A DNA stretch of 34,738 nt from a virus, in the IMG/VR virus record IMGVR_UViG_3300021354_000019, positions 1 to 34,738 of that record, one strand, 5' to 3'. A program made the translations under genes and the position numbers. The notes under the pieces were generated by a model. It was not told where the DNA came from. It did not search any database and saw only the letters and a program-made list of their open reading frames with translations. Positions within the stretch are counted from its first letter, which is position 1; every line of letters begins with the position of its first letter. Positions 27,090 through 34,738 of the stretch are shown here, in pieces.

Positions 27090-28082
27090 ATGCCTACGCT
27101 TGCTGAATTATTGCGTTTAAATGATGGGCAACAAGCCTATACAGGTTATCCACAAATGCAGGTTGGTCTTACTAAACCACGCCAAGCAGGATACGCCACA
27201 GGCTTTCTTGAGGGTGCTACGGGTGCTAATTCTATGCAACCTAAAAATCCTATTACAGACCCAAATTATGACGCTTATTCACAAGGCAAAAACATAGGTG
27301 AATTAGCTGGTATTGGAGCTATGGCCTTACCTGCTGGTGTTGCATTAGCAAGAAATCCACAAGTGTTGGCAAGAGCGGTCAGTCCGTTATCTAGGCCACA
27401 AGTATTTACAGAATCAACTGTTACAACTGAAGGATTACCTAGAACTTTGGCAAATATATCAGGAAACCCAACAGCAGAAGCATTGGCACTAGAAAGATAT
27501 AAAACTGCCGCATCACCTAATTTGCAAAATATTACGCCAAGACAAGGGTATTGGGCTGGTGAAAGCAATCCAGTATTTGTATCAGAAGGCAACAGAAGTT
27601 TAACCGTAGGCGGTAATAAATCTTTATTAAAAGATGTTGCTCAAACTGCTGAAAATTTAGAACAAGCTGGAGCAACTGCCACTAGAGCAACAGCGTTGCC
27701 ATTTGGTGATTTATCAAAAGGAAATGCCGCTTTTTTAACTCGTAACGGAAAACCTTTATCAAATGCTGATGTAACTAAACTTAATAAAGTTTTATCAGAA
27801 TCAACTGATGCTGTATTGCAACATAGAAAAGGCGGTGAAGGATTGCTTTTTAAAGGTGATTGGATTGAAGGGGTTACTTTGCAAGATATGGTAAATATTG
27901 CAAAAAAAGAAATTCCTGATTTAAAAGTTAAACCTGCACTATCCACTCCCCAAATTGACAGAAGATATTTTGAACGCCCTGAATATGAGAGCTTGGGTGC
28001 ATTACCTAGAGAAGAAAGCGTTAAAGGTAAATTGACCCAAGCATTTGATAAACTTCTTAAGAAAGAGGGTTATCGGGAGTAA
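27090..28082 (+). CDS. Unknown protein, ejection-protein-like composition
   Basis: This 330-residue protein has an N-terminal region with LRLNDGQQAYTGYPQMQVGL and a small apolar stretch (LAGIGAMALPAGVALARNP, about 71-89). The C-terminal half has TPRQGYWAGESNPVF, LTRNGKPLSNADVTKLNKVL and GEGLLFKGDWIEGVTLQDM. The N-terminal layout recalls internal virion proteins, and the C-terminal part looks like a folded enzyme-type domain that I cannot assign. It is far from the structural module. Its end overlaps the convergent XRE gene by 26 bases. Confidence 0.5.
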   Translation: MPTLAELLRLNDGQQAYTGYPQMQVGLTKPRQAGYATGFLEGATGANSMQPKNPITDPNYDAYSQGKNIGELAGIGAMALPAGVALARNPQVLARAVSPLSRPQVFTESTVTTEGLPRTLANISGNPTAEALALERYKTAASPNLQNITPRQGYWAGESNPVFVSEGNRSLTVGGNKSLLKDVAQTAENLEQAGATATRATALPFGDLSKGNAAFLTRNGKPLSNADVTKLNKVLSESTDAVLQHRKGGEGLLFKGDWIEGVTLQDMVNIAKKEIPDLKVKPALSTPQIDRRYFERPEYESLGALPREESVKGKLTQAFDKLLKKEGYRE

Positions 28083-28392
28083 AGTCTATTTGTTTATATT
28101 TGATGTCTAACCATTGAGCTGATACTAAATGCTTGCCTTGCGGATCATGCCCAAAATAAACTTTATAGGCCTTTTTAAAATCATCAATATTGTTAATAAG
28201 TGTTTTGTGATAACCGCCTGAACCTGAATAACGAGTATTTAAGTTGGCACAAGCACCAATAACAGTTTTAGAAATAGGATTTACCCCGTTTTCCCAGTTT
28301 GTGTAGGTAACACGGTGAACACCCAAGAGTTCGGCCGCTTTTTCTTGGGTGATACCAATGTTTTTACGCCATTGTTTTAAATCAAAAGTCAT
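28057..28392 (-). CDS. XRE-type regulator with C-terminal extension
   Basis: This 111-residue protein starts with a clear helix-turn-helix: MTFDLKQWRKNIGITQEKAA, ELLGVHRVTYTNWENGVNPI. The second half (KKAYKVYFGHDPQGKHLVSA, QWLDIKYKQI) is a compact unknown domain. It is the last gene of a leftward operon and converges on the gene at 27090. It may control this operon or the divergent terS promoter at 29344-29383. Confidence 0.72.
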   Translation of the reverse strand: MTFDLKQWRKNIGITQEKAAELLGVHRVTYTNWENGVNPISKTVIGACANLNTRYSGSGGYHKTLINNIDDFKKAYKVYFGHDPQGKHLVSAQWLDIKYKQIDFTPDNPLS

Positions 28393-28394
28393 TG

Positions 28395-28598
28395 TTACTC
28401 CCTTTGTATAAAGTCACGGTTTAATTTAGCGGAATGTCCAGCAGGGAGCAAATCAGGAGCATCTAGCGTAGGCAATTTATCGGCATAAGCCAACAACGGC
28501 TCATAAACCCCTAATGCGTCACGCCATATATCCTGCTCTGAAAACCCCCTGCGTACACAGGTATAGATGCAATCAGTACGGTATAAAAATGGTTTCAT
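28395..28598 (-). CDS. Small hypothetical protein
   Basis: I chose ATG at 28596-28598, with AAGGAG 6 bases upstream, instead of a start 90 bases earlier inside the neighbouring gene. The 67-residue product has MKPFLYRTDCIYTCVRRGFS, QDIWRDALGVYEPLLAYADK, and a polar tail. Two Cys lie near the N-terminus. No family recognised. Confidence 0.6.
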   Translation of the reverse strand: MKPFLYRTDCIYTCVRRGFSEQDIWRDALGVYEPLLAYADKLPTLDAPDLLPAGHSAKLNRDFIQRE

Positions 28599-28608
28599 AT
28601 AATTCTCC

Positions 28609-29214
28609 TTAAGCGTAAGCTGTCCAATGGGATTTAGGAAATATTGCTTTATTGCCAATTTTTGCAACTGGTGTAACTTTCCAAGCATTAGAAAAACTAT
28701 TGATTCTGATACGAGCTTCTGATGTTTCGCTATCTTTTTGAATCAGCTTTTTAAATGGTTTGCCAATAAATGAACCTTGAACTGGTACGCATTCACCACT
28801 TAAATATGCTGTTTCTTCAATCAATTGGCTGATAGCACAAAATGTAGCTGTTTTTCCTGAAATAGAAATAACCTCGTAATAATCAATATTAGTTTGGTCA
28901 TAACCCCAAGATGAACGGAATACATCGCCAACTTCTACACCATGATTAGCACCAGCTTTAGCTTTATTGGCTTTACGCTCTGCCTTGCGGTTTGCATGAG
29001 CGTGTACCCATTCAAAAGTCTTGGTAACTTCTGCTTGGCGTTGCTCTGCATTTTTAAAACGATAGTGCCAAGTAGGTTTGATAGCACGGCCTACAAAACA
29101 CAGGCCACCTATTGTTGGCGATTCTTTGTAGTAGATTTGGATACCTAAATCTTGGTCATCCCAAGATAATTCGTAACCTTCTGGGATATAGCGTTGGTCT
29201 TGAATGTTTTTCAT
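28609..29214 (-). CDS. Conserved plasmid/phage protein of unknown function
   Basis: This 201-residue protein has an N-terminal PEGYELSWDDQDLGIQIYYK segment, a basic helix (EWVHAHANRKAERKANKAKA) and the motif VGDVFRSSWGYDQTNIDYYE, then SGKTATFCAISQ. The last motif is one I have seen in proteins on plasmids, integrative elements and phages, without known role. It begins the leftward operon that ends with the XRE regulator, under the TTGACA promoter at 29290-29317. A host-takeover or anti-defence role is possible but not shown. Confidence 0.62.
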   Translation of the reverse strand: MKNIQDQRYIPEGYELSWDDQDLGIQIYYKESPTIGGLCFVGRAIKPTWHYRFKNAEQRQAEVTKTFEWVHAHANRKAERKANKAKAGANHGVEVGDVFRSSWGYDQTNIDYYEVISISGKTATFCAISQLIEETAYLSGECVPVQGSFIGKPFKKLIQKDSETSEARIRINSFSNAWKVTPVAKIGNKAIFPKSHWTAYA

Positions 29215-29289
29215 TTGTAATACTCCTTAACTGTTTAGCCCCATTTATTGATCGCTAGGCAATTAGTAAATAAATCAGCGATTAAGTAC

Positions 29290-29317
29290 ATTGTAGCGTT
29301 TTACTACACTATGTCAA
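29290..29317 (-). promoter_or_regulatory. Strong leftward sigma70-type promoter
   Basis: On the minus strand there is TTGACA (29312-29317), a 16-base spacer and TACAAT (29290-29295), close to consensus in both boxes. The leader to ATG 29214 would be about 70 bases. It drives the genes at 29214, 28598 and 28392 and is divergent from the terminase promoter. Confidence 0.7.
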
Positions 29318-29343
29318 TTACTTTATTAAAATATTTTGATGTG

Positions 29344-29383
29344 TTGTAATTACGCAAATTGGTGTAGAATTAATCTATCTTAA
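29344..29383 (+). promoter_or_regulatory. Rightward promoter/operator candidate before terS
   Basis: TTGTAA (29344-29349), 15-base spacer, TAGAAT (29365-29370). Directly after it is TTAATCTATCTTAA (29370-29383), which matches 9 of the 10 arm bases of the early operators but lies downstream of the -10. The spacer is short, so the promoter may be weak or activator-dependent. It would start the late module. Confidence 0.4.
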
Positions 29384-29402
29384 TCAACCACTTGGGTAAG
29401 GT

Positions 29403-29696
29403 ATGGAATCTAAAGTAGATAAAACTAGAAGTAAGACAGGGGGTCGCTCTGTAGGTACGCCTAATAAGTCCACAGCCCTCGCTAGAGAGGCTATCGCTAA
29501 GTTCGTGGATGGTAACGCTGACAAACTTCAAGAATGGCTTGATGACATCGCTAGCAATGAGAAGCTTGGCCCTAAAGTAGCTTTCGATTGCTTTATGCAA
29601 GTAGCTGAGTACCATGTACCAAAGCTTGCTAGAGTAGAACAAACTGGCGATACCACCGCTACAGTCACCCATATCTATAAATGGCAAGATGACTGA
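29403..29696 (+). CDS. terS: Terminase small subunit
   Basis: This 97-residue protein precedes and overlaps the large terminase by 8 bases. The N-terminus is basic with TGGRSVGTPNKSTALAREAI, then a helix (IAKFVDGNADKLQEWLDDIA), and near the end AEYHVPKLARVEQTG. The GGR-x-x-GTPNK start and the EY-x-x-PKLAR motif are typical of small terminases in BPP-1-like phages. It recognises viral DNA and hands it to TerL. Confidence 0.8.
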   Translation: MESKVDKTRSKTGGRSVGTPNKSTALAREAIAKFVDGNADKLQEWLDDIASNEKLGPKVAFDCFMQVAEYHVPKLARVEQTGDTTATVTHIYKWQDD

Positions 29697-31032
29697 GATA
29701 GTCCATGAGTTTGAATATAGGGTAAGAACGGCATTTAAAGACTTTCACAAGCGTAAACAACGCTGGGCAGTCCTAGTATGTCACCGTAGGGCAGGAAAGA
29801 CCGTAGCATCCATTAATGACCTGATTAAACGGGCTATCAAAGAAAATAAGCCTGATGGTCGTTACTTTTACTTGTGCCCTTTTTACAGTCAGGCTAAGAG
29901 CGTGGCTTGGGACTACCTATGTCGCTTTGCTAAACCAGCTATGGTCAAGGCTAATCAGTCAGAATTGTGGGTAGAACTGCATAACGGCTCACGGATTCGC
30001 TTGTTTGGAGCAGATGCGCCTGACAGTTTAAGAGGGAATTATTGTGACGGAATTGTTCTTGACGAATACGCTGATATGAAGCCTAGAGTATGGGGAGAAA
30101 TTATCAGGCCACTTTTAGCGGACAGATTGGGCTGGGCCGTTTTCATCGGGACACCGAAAGGCCATAACGGGTTCTATGAGATATACAAAAGCGCACAGAA
30201 CAATGATGGCTGGTACTCTAAGACACTTAGGGCTGATGAATCGGGACTACTACCTGATTCTGAGTTAGAGGATGCCCAGCGCATGATGTCTGCCAATCAG
30301 TATGAGGCTGAGTTCTTATGTTCATTTGAGGCAGCCATTCTAGGAGCGTACTATGGTCAAGAGATGCGTAGGATTACTGATTTGGATAGGATTACTACTG
30401 TGGACTATGACCCTATGTTCCCCTGTCATACTGCTTGGGATTTGGGTTTTAATGACAGTACCTCGATTTGGTGGTTTCAGGTGGTATACGGTGAGATACG
30501 GGTTCTAGACCATCATTCATCTAACGGTCAGGCTGTGCCATTTTATACAGGACTGCTTGCACAAAAAGAAGATGAGTTTGGTTACAAATATGGCTATCAT
30601 TACCTGCCCCATGACGCTAGAGCAAAAACTATGGCATCGGGTGGTAAGAGCATAATCGAACAAATTGCGACAAAAATCGACATAAAACATCTAAAAATCG
30701 TTCCAAACCTGTCAATTCAGGACGGAATACAGGCAACAAGGCTTGCATTAACTCGCGCTTGGTTTGATAATAGATGTGAAGAAGGTATCGAATGTTTACG
30801 CCAATATCAACGGGAATGGAATGATGATAAAAAGTGTTTTAATGACCGCCCAAAGCATGATTGGACAAGCCACTCTGCCGATGCCTTCCGTTATCTCTCA
30901 ATTGTATGGAAAAACGAGGACAGCCCTATCCTTAAAGACAATCGAATCAAAGGACTTCATGTTGGCGAAACGGATGTAACGCTAAACGAGATGTGGAAAG
31001 AAACTCCTAAAATAACTCACCGCAGGATATAA
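29689..31032 (+). CDS. terL: Terminase large subunit
   Basis: This 447-residue protein has Walker A CHRRAGKT (31-38), Walker B IVLDEYADM (122-130, Asp125/Glu126), motif III FIGTPKG (152-158) and, in the nuclease half, HTAWDLGFNDST (Asp251) with a later HSADAFRYL. It powers DNA packaging into the prohead and cuts the concatemer. Order terS-terL-portal is standard. Its class (headful or cos) cannot be decided by eye, though circular joining of the window fits headful packaging. Confidence 0.95.
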   Translation: MTEIVHEFEYRVRTAFKDFHKRKQRWAVLVCHRRAGKTVASINDLIKRAIKENKPDGRYFYLCPFYSQAKSVAWDYLCRFAKPAMVKANQSELWVELHNGSRIRLFGADAPDSLRGNYCDGIVLDEYADMKPRVWGEIIRPLLADRLGWAVFIGTPKGHNGFYEIYKSAQNNDGWYSKTLRADESGLLPDSELEDAQRMMSANQYEAEFLCSFEAAILGAYYGQEMRRITDLDRITTVDYDPMFPCHTAWDLGFNDSTSIWWFQVVYGEIRVLDHHSSNGQAVPFYTGLLAQKEDEFGYKYGYHYLPHDARAKTMASGGKSIIEQIATKIDIKHLKIVPNLSIQDGIQATRLALTRAWFDNRCEEGIECLRQYQREWNDDKKCFNDRPKHDWTSHSADAFRYLSIVWKNEDSPILKDNRIKGLHVGETDVTLNEMWKETPKITHRRI

Positions 31033-31034
31033 AT

Positions 31035-33296
31035 ATGGAACACGATTACCAAGATTGGTACAACACTATCGGGCAGTACGAGAGAACCTTCAAGGAATGG
31101 GAAGGCAGAGCCGACAAGATTGTTAAACGGTATCGTGATGACAACCGCACTAGAAACAACCCTAATGCTAAGTTTAATATTCTGTGGAGCAATGTACAGA
31201 CTATTCAGCCAGCTATCTTTGCCCGTTTACCTAGACCCGATGTATCAAGGCGGTTTCGTGATAACGATCCGATAGGCAGGGTCGCATCTATGATGCTAGA
31301 ACGCGCATTGGAGTACGAAATCACCCATTATGGTGACTACAAATCCGCTATGAATCAAACAGTTAATGACCGTTTGCTTGGTGGGCGCGGTACTGCTTGG
31401 GTTCGTTATGAGCCACATATTGTTGGCAGCGAAGCCGATAACATAGATATGCCCGAAGATGGCCTAGAAATTACTGAGGACATTGACGAGGCAGAAACCG
31501 AAGGCGGTATATACAGAGAAGATCAGGAACGCATTGAGTACGAATGTGCGCCCGTTGATTATGTGCATTGGCGTGACTTTGGTATTACTGTAGCCCGTAC
31601 ATGGGAAGAAGTAACCGCAGTATGGCGTAAGGTTTATATGACACGCCCTGCATTGGTAGAGCGTTTTGGTGAAGATTTGGGTGGTCGTATCCCATTAGAC
31701 ACAAAACCTGAAACTTCTAAGTCTTTCAATGAGAAGATGGGTGAGGGGGCTAGAGAAGCCTGCGTCTATGAGATATGGGATAAGACTTCAGGTGAAGTTA
31801 TTTGGCTATCTAAGTCAATGGGCGAAATCCTTGACACAAAAGCCGACCCGCTAAAGCTTGAAAACTTTTGGCCATGCCCTAAACCTTTGTTTTCTACATT
31901 GACTACGGATTCTTTAGTACCAGTTCCTGACTTTGTACTGTACCAAGACCAAGCAAGGCAGTTAGACACATTGGCTGACCGCATTGATGGATTTATTCAA
32001 GCACTTAAAGTTCGGGGAGTTTATGACGCTTCCGAACCAAGTCTTGCCCGTCTGTTCTCTGAAGGTGAAAACAATGCCCTGCTTCCTGTTAAGAACTGGG
32101 GCGCGTTTGCTGAGAAACAGGGTATGGCTGGTGCTATTAACCTTGTAGACATTGCCCCAATTGCCCAAGCTTTGACTATGGCTTATCAGGCTATGGAGCA
32201 AGTCAAGGGTCAAATCTACGAGATTATGGGTATTGCTGACATTCAGCGCGGACAGACCGACCCCAATGAAACACTTGGCGCACAGATTATCAAGTCTAAC
32301 AATGCTGCTGGTCGATTAAAGACAATGCAACACGCGGTAGTAGACTTTGCTACCGAACTGCTGTGTATCAAGGCACAGGTTATTTGTAATCACTTTACTG
32401 ACGATACAATCGTCAAAATTAGTGGTGCAATGCAACTAAGCGATTCAGATAAGCCATTGATTCCACAAGCTTTATTGTTATTGCGTGACGAAGCAGCCAA
32501 GAACTTCCGTATCGAAGTAACTAGCGATTCGATGATCTTTCAAGATGAGCAACAAGAAAAGCAGGACAGAATTGAGTTCTTGAGCGCAGTCAGTAGCTTT
32601 ATGCAAACCGCGCTACCTGTAGCACAAGGCGTTCCTGAACTTACCCCGCTATTGATGGAAATGCTCAAGTTTGGCGTTACCGCATTTAAGGCTGGTAAGG
32701 GCATGGAAGGATTGATTGACGAAACAGCCGATAAGTTCCGCCAACAAGCCAAGCAAGCAGAAGGACAACCTAAACCGCCTAGCCCTGAACAACAGAAACT
32801 TCAGATGACTATGCAATTAGAACAAGCGAAGATGCAAGCGGCTCAACAAGAAGCTCAACAAACTGCCCAGCTTGAACAGGCTAAACTTCAAGCCCAAATG
32901 CAGTTAGAGAAGGCTAAACAAGAGTACCAAGCACAAGAAAACCAGCTTAAATTCCAGCTTGAAGAACAACGTAATACTAAAACCGCTGAAATGCAAAATA
33001 ATAGGGAAGTTTTGTTAGCTTATCTTGATAATTCAACTAAAATAGAAACTGCACGAATTTCTGCTGGATTAGATGATGGTAACGAAGCCTATCAAAATAA
33101 TATAGATATGGCAACAATGTTAGAAGAAACAATAGGAGCATTTGATATGAAAAACCACCCATTAGCACCAGTAGTTCAAAACCTACAAAAGAACAATGAC
33201 GATATGATGGCTATTCTTGCAGCTTTATACGAAAAACTAAATACACCAAAAGAAATTATACGTGATGCTCAAGGCAAAATTGTAGGGGTTAAATAA
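31035..33296 (+). CDS. Portal protein (P22-like)
   Basis: This 753-residue protein starts two bases after the TerL stop. The N-terminal part (FKEWEGRADKIVKRYRDDNR, FNILWSNVQTIQPAIFAR, PRPDVSRRF) is typical of P22-like portals. The middle has GGRGTAWVRYEP and DYVHWRDFGITVARTWEEV; the clip/stem region follows around 395-425 (MGIADIQRGQTDPNETLGAQ). The C-terminus (about 590-675) is a long Gln/Glu/Lys coiled coil like the P22 barrel. It forms the dodecameric ring for DNA passage. Its stop overlaps the fibre start by one base. Confidence 0.9.
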   Translation: MEHDYQDWYNTIGQYERTFKEWEGRADKIVKRYRDDNRTRNNPNAKFNILWSNVQTIQPAIFARLPRPDVSRRFRDNDPIGRVASMMLERALEYEITHYGDYKSAMNQTVNDRLLGGRGTAWVRYEPHIVGSEADNIDMPEDGLEITEDIDEAETEGGIYREDQERIEYECAPVDYVHWRDFGITVARTWEEVTAVWRKVYMTRPALVERFGEDLGGRIPLDTKPETSKSFNEKMGEGAREACVYEIWDKTSGEVIWLSKSMGEILDTKADPLKLENFWPCPKPLFSTLTTDSLVPVPDFVLYQDQARQLDTLADRIDGFIQALKVRGVYDASEPSLARLFSEGENNALLPVKNWGAFAEKQGMAGAINLVDIAPIAQALTMAYQAMEQVKGQIYEIMGIADIQRGQTDPNETLGAQIIKSNNAAGRLKTMQHAVVDFATELLCIKAQVICNHFTDDTIVKISGAMQLSDSDKPLIPQALLLLRDEAAKNFRIEVTSDSMIFQDEQQEKQDRIEFLSAVSSFMQTALPVAQGVPELTPLLMEMLKFGVTAFKAGKGMEGLIDETADKFRQQAKQAEGQPKPPSPEQQKLQMTMQLEQAKMQAAQQEAQQTAQLEQAKLQAQMQLEKAKQEYQAQENQLKFQLEEQRNTKTAEMQNNREVLLAYLDNSTKIETARISAGLDDGNEAYQNNIDMATMLEETIGAFDMKNHPLAPVVQNLQKNNDDMMAILAALYEKLNTPKEIIRDAQGKIVGVK

Positions 33297-34738
33297 TGGC
33301 TCTTATTCTTAAAGACAGAGTATTAGAAACTACACATACTGGTGGTACTGGAACAGTTACGCTATTAGGCGCACAACCTAATTTTCTGACATTTTCTAGT
33401 GCTATTGGTAACGGCAATACAACCTATTACACGATTGTTGATGATGGTGACAACCAATGGGAAGTAGGTATTGGTACTGTAGGCGCAGGAACTTTAAGCC
33501 GTGATACTGTGCTTTCTTCCAGTAATGGTGGCTCTAAAGTTAATTTTGGCGTAGCAGACAAACAAGTATTTTGTGATTACCCTGCTAGTAAGTCGGTATA
33601 CCAAGACGCTAATGGCCTTGTAACCGTACCTAATTTAGCAACTAATTCTGCTAGTAGTCTTACCCCTGTTTTAACTTACAACGCTTCAAATTCTGCCCAA
33701 ACAAATGGCGCAACAATCGCTGGAAGTTATTTACAGAATGTAATGCAAAACAAAAGCGGTACTGCTGGAGCTTCTACTAACTTTGCAGTCAGTAACGATT
33801 TAGGCACAGACTCTACCTATTACGGTGAGTTTGGTATGAATTCTTCAGTTTTTAGTAGCGGAACTCCTGCCGATTTCTTTAGTCTTAATAACGGTGTCTA
33901 TTATTCAGGGCATGACGGAGATATTAGTATTGGGTCAGGTAATGGCTATAAGACTTACTTTGCTTGGGGAACTACAGGCGACAAAGCCCATGTGATTAAC
34001 GCTTCAGGTGCTATTGGCTTAAATACTAACATTACAGGCACTACTAACTTTGGTACTGCTGGTTATATTTTAACTTCTGGTGGCTCTAGTGCCACGCCAA
34101 CATGGACAAACCCTACAAGTATTGTAGGTGGCGCTGGTGGTTCTAATACGCAAGTGCAATACAACAGTTCAGGTGCATTGGCTGGTTCTGCCAACCTAAC
34201 ATTTAACGGCACAACACTTACTACAGCTAATGATGCTTCTATATCAGGTCTTACTGTTGGTAAGGGTGGTGGTGCTGTTGCTAGTAATACTGCTGTAGGC
34301 GTTAGTGCTTTGACTGCTAATACAACAGGAGCATTGGCTATAGCAATAGGTAATGGAGCATTACAAGCTAATACAACAGGGGACAGAAATACTGCTATTG
34401 GTTATCAGTCAATTTATACAAATATTTCTGGCAATTATAATGTTGGTGTTGGATTTGGAACTTTAAACAAATCAACAAGTTCTAATAATACTGCAGTCGG
34501 ATATTATACTGGCGGTGTTGGTTCTTTATCTGGCGATGATAATACTTTATTTGGATTTAAAGCTGGTTACAATAATTCTAGCGGAGCAAGCAATACAGCT
34601 ATTGGTTCAAATGCTGGAAATGCTACTACTACTGGTTCTAATAATACAAGTGTTGGTTTTCAATCATTATTAAATAATACTACCGCATCTAACAACACCG
34701 CAATAGGCTACCAAGCTGGCTTTAATAATACAACTGGT
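33296..34738 (+). CDS. Tail fibre, N-terminal part (continues at base 2)
   Basis: ATG 33296 overlaps the portal stop. 481 codons run to the window end without a stop. Residues 1-95 are a virion-attachment domain common in phage fibres: LKDRVLETTHTGGTGTVTLL, NQWEVGIGTVGAGTLSRDTV, LSSSNGG. Next comes a beta-rich shaft (FSLNNGVYYSGHDGDISIGS, GGSNTQVQYNSSGALAGSA). From about residue 335 YadA-head-like NTAIGYQ/NTTG repeats begin and continue past the edge to base 360 or so. The product is the main receptor-binding fibre, unusually placed directly after the portal. Confidence 0.87.
   Translation, partial: MALILKDRVLETTHTGGTGTVTLLGAQPNFLTFSSAIGNGNTTYYTIVDDGDNQWEVGIGTVGAGTLSRDTVLSSSNGGSKVNFGVADKQVFCDYPASKSVYQDANGLVTVPNLATNSASSLTPVLTYNASNSAQTNGATIAGSYLQNVMQNKSGTAGASTNFAVSNDLGTDSTYYGEFGMNSSVFSSGTPADFFSLNNGVYYSGHDGDISIGSGNGYKTYFAWGTTGDKAHVINASGAIGLNTNITGTTNFGTAGYILTSGGSSATPTWTNPTSIVGGAGGSNTQVQYNSSGALAGSANLTFNGTTLTTANDASISGLTVGKGGGAVASNTAVGVSALTANTTGALAIAIGNGALQANTTGDRNTAIGYQSIYTNISGNYNVGVGFGTLNKSTSSNNTAVGYYTGGVGSLSGDDNTLFGFKAGYNNSSGASNTAIGSNAGNATTTGSNNTSVGFQSLLNNTTASNNTAIGYQAGFNNTTG
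34300..34738 (+). repeat. YadA-head-like coding repeats in tail fibre
   Basis: Tandem degenerate units of about 42-45 bases encode N-T-A-I-G/N-T-T-G/A-G-Y motifs; they continue at 2-360. DNA words such as AATACAACAGG and AATACAACTGG recur. Such repeats can expand, contract or recombine, and they are a natural break point for short-read assembly, which may explain where the window was cut. Confidence 0.75.

Noticed and set aside
33296-34738. Diversity-generating retroelement (as in BPP-1, which has a similar gene layout)
   Set aside because: No reverse transcriptase ORF and no template/variable repeat pair were seen; the repeats in the fibre are YadA-like coding repeats.

Overview
The window reads as an essentially complete genome of a short-tailed, P22/BPP-1-like dsDNA phage (podovirus morphology) of a Gram-negative host. 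The evidence for this type is the terminase, the P22-like portal, a capsid made with a scaffold and no prohead protease, a gp4-like adaptor, a nozzle protein, two ejection-type proteins, and a lysis cassette with a nested Rz/Rz1 spanin pair. The DNA is visibly AT-rich and tightly packed, with many ATGA/GTGA stop-start overlaps. I see no integrase, DNA polymerase, RNA polymerase, reverse transcriptase, tRNA or CRISPR array. The host cannot be named from the sequence; an aquatic proteobacterium is only a guess. The two ends of the window are the two halves of one tail-fibre gene. The first 13 bases equal the last 13, and merging them restores the reading frame, so the molecule is probably circular or circularly permuted and was cut inside the fibre's repeats.

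Layout. (1) Late rightward module, from 29403 through the end and on from 1 to 16528: terS, terL, portal, tail fibre, small fibre-associated proteins, a TPR glycosyltransferase, scaffold, major capsid protein, a possible decoration protein, a terminator at 5349-5380, adaptor, nozzle, GNAT acetyltransferase, an S74-domain virion protein, two ejection proteins, a collar fibre, and then the lysis cassette (holin-like membrane proteins, Rz with embedded Rz1, GH108 endolysin). (2) Leftward operon 17892-16515: six small proteins, mostly unknown, including a winged-helix-like protein and a secreted protein. (3) Leftward recombination operon 19624-18052: a small protein, an SSB-like protein with a typical acidic tail, and a RecB-like nuclease. 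(4) Rightward 19735-20510: a YdaS/Cro-like regulator with an apparently leaderless start, and a DUF5672 glycosyltransferase. (5) A 457-bp gap, 20511-20967, which holds a candidate promoter-to-terminator structured RNA of about 112 nt, a further hairpin-rich stretch and an early promoter. (6) Rightward early operon 20968-22898: small proteins, a replication-accessory-like protein and a Ref-like HNH nuclease. (7) A convergent gap, 22899-23233, with hairpins, an iteron-like repeat cluster and AT-rich DNA; it is a candidate origin. (8) Leftward SprT-like protease and HTH-phosphoesterase. (9) Rightward 24860-28082: a truncated nuclease stub followed by a zinc-ribbon nuclease, a DUF5856-like protein, a GT-B glycosyltransferase and unknowns. 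(10) Leftward 29214-28057: an unknown protein, a small protein and an XRE regulator.

Regulation and cooperation. Three promoters (two leftward, one rightward) carry the same 14-bp palindrome TTAAG-N4-CTTAA in or next to the -35/-10 spacer, which suggests one regulator controls all the early operons. The nuclease, SSB-like protein, Ref-like HNH nuclease and replication-accessory protein probably support recombination-linked replication on host machinery. Three unrelated glycosyltransferase-like genes point to sugar modification of virion or host surface. All functions come from motifs and gene order read by eye; no database search was run.
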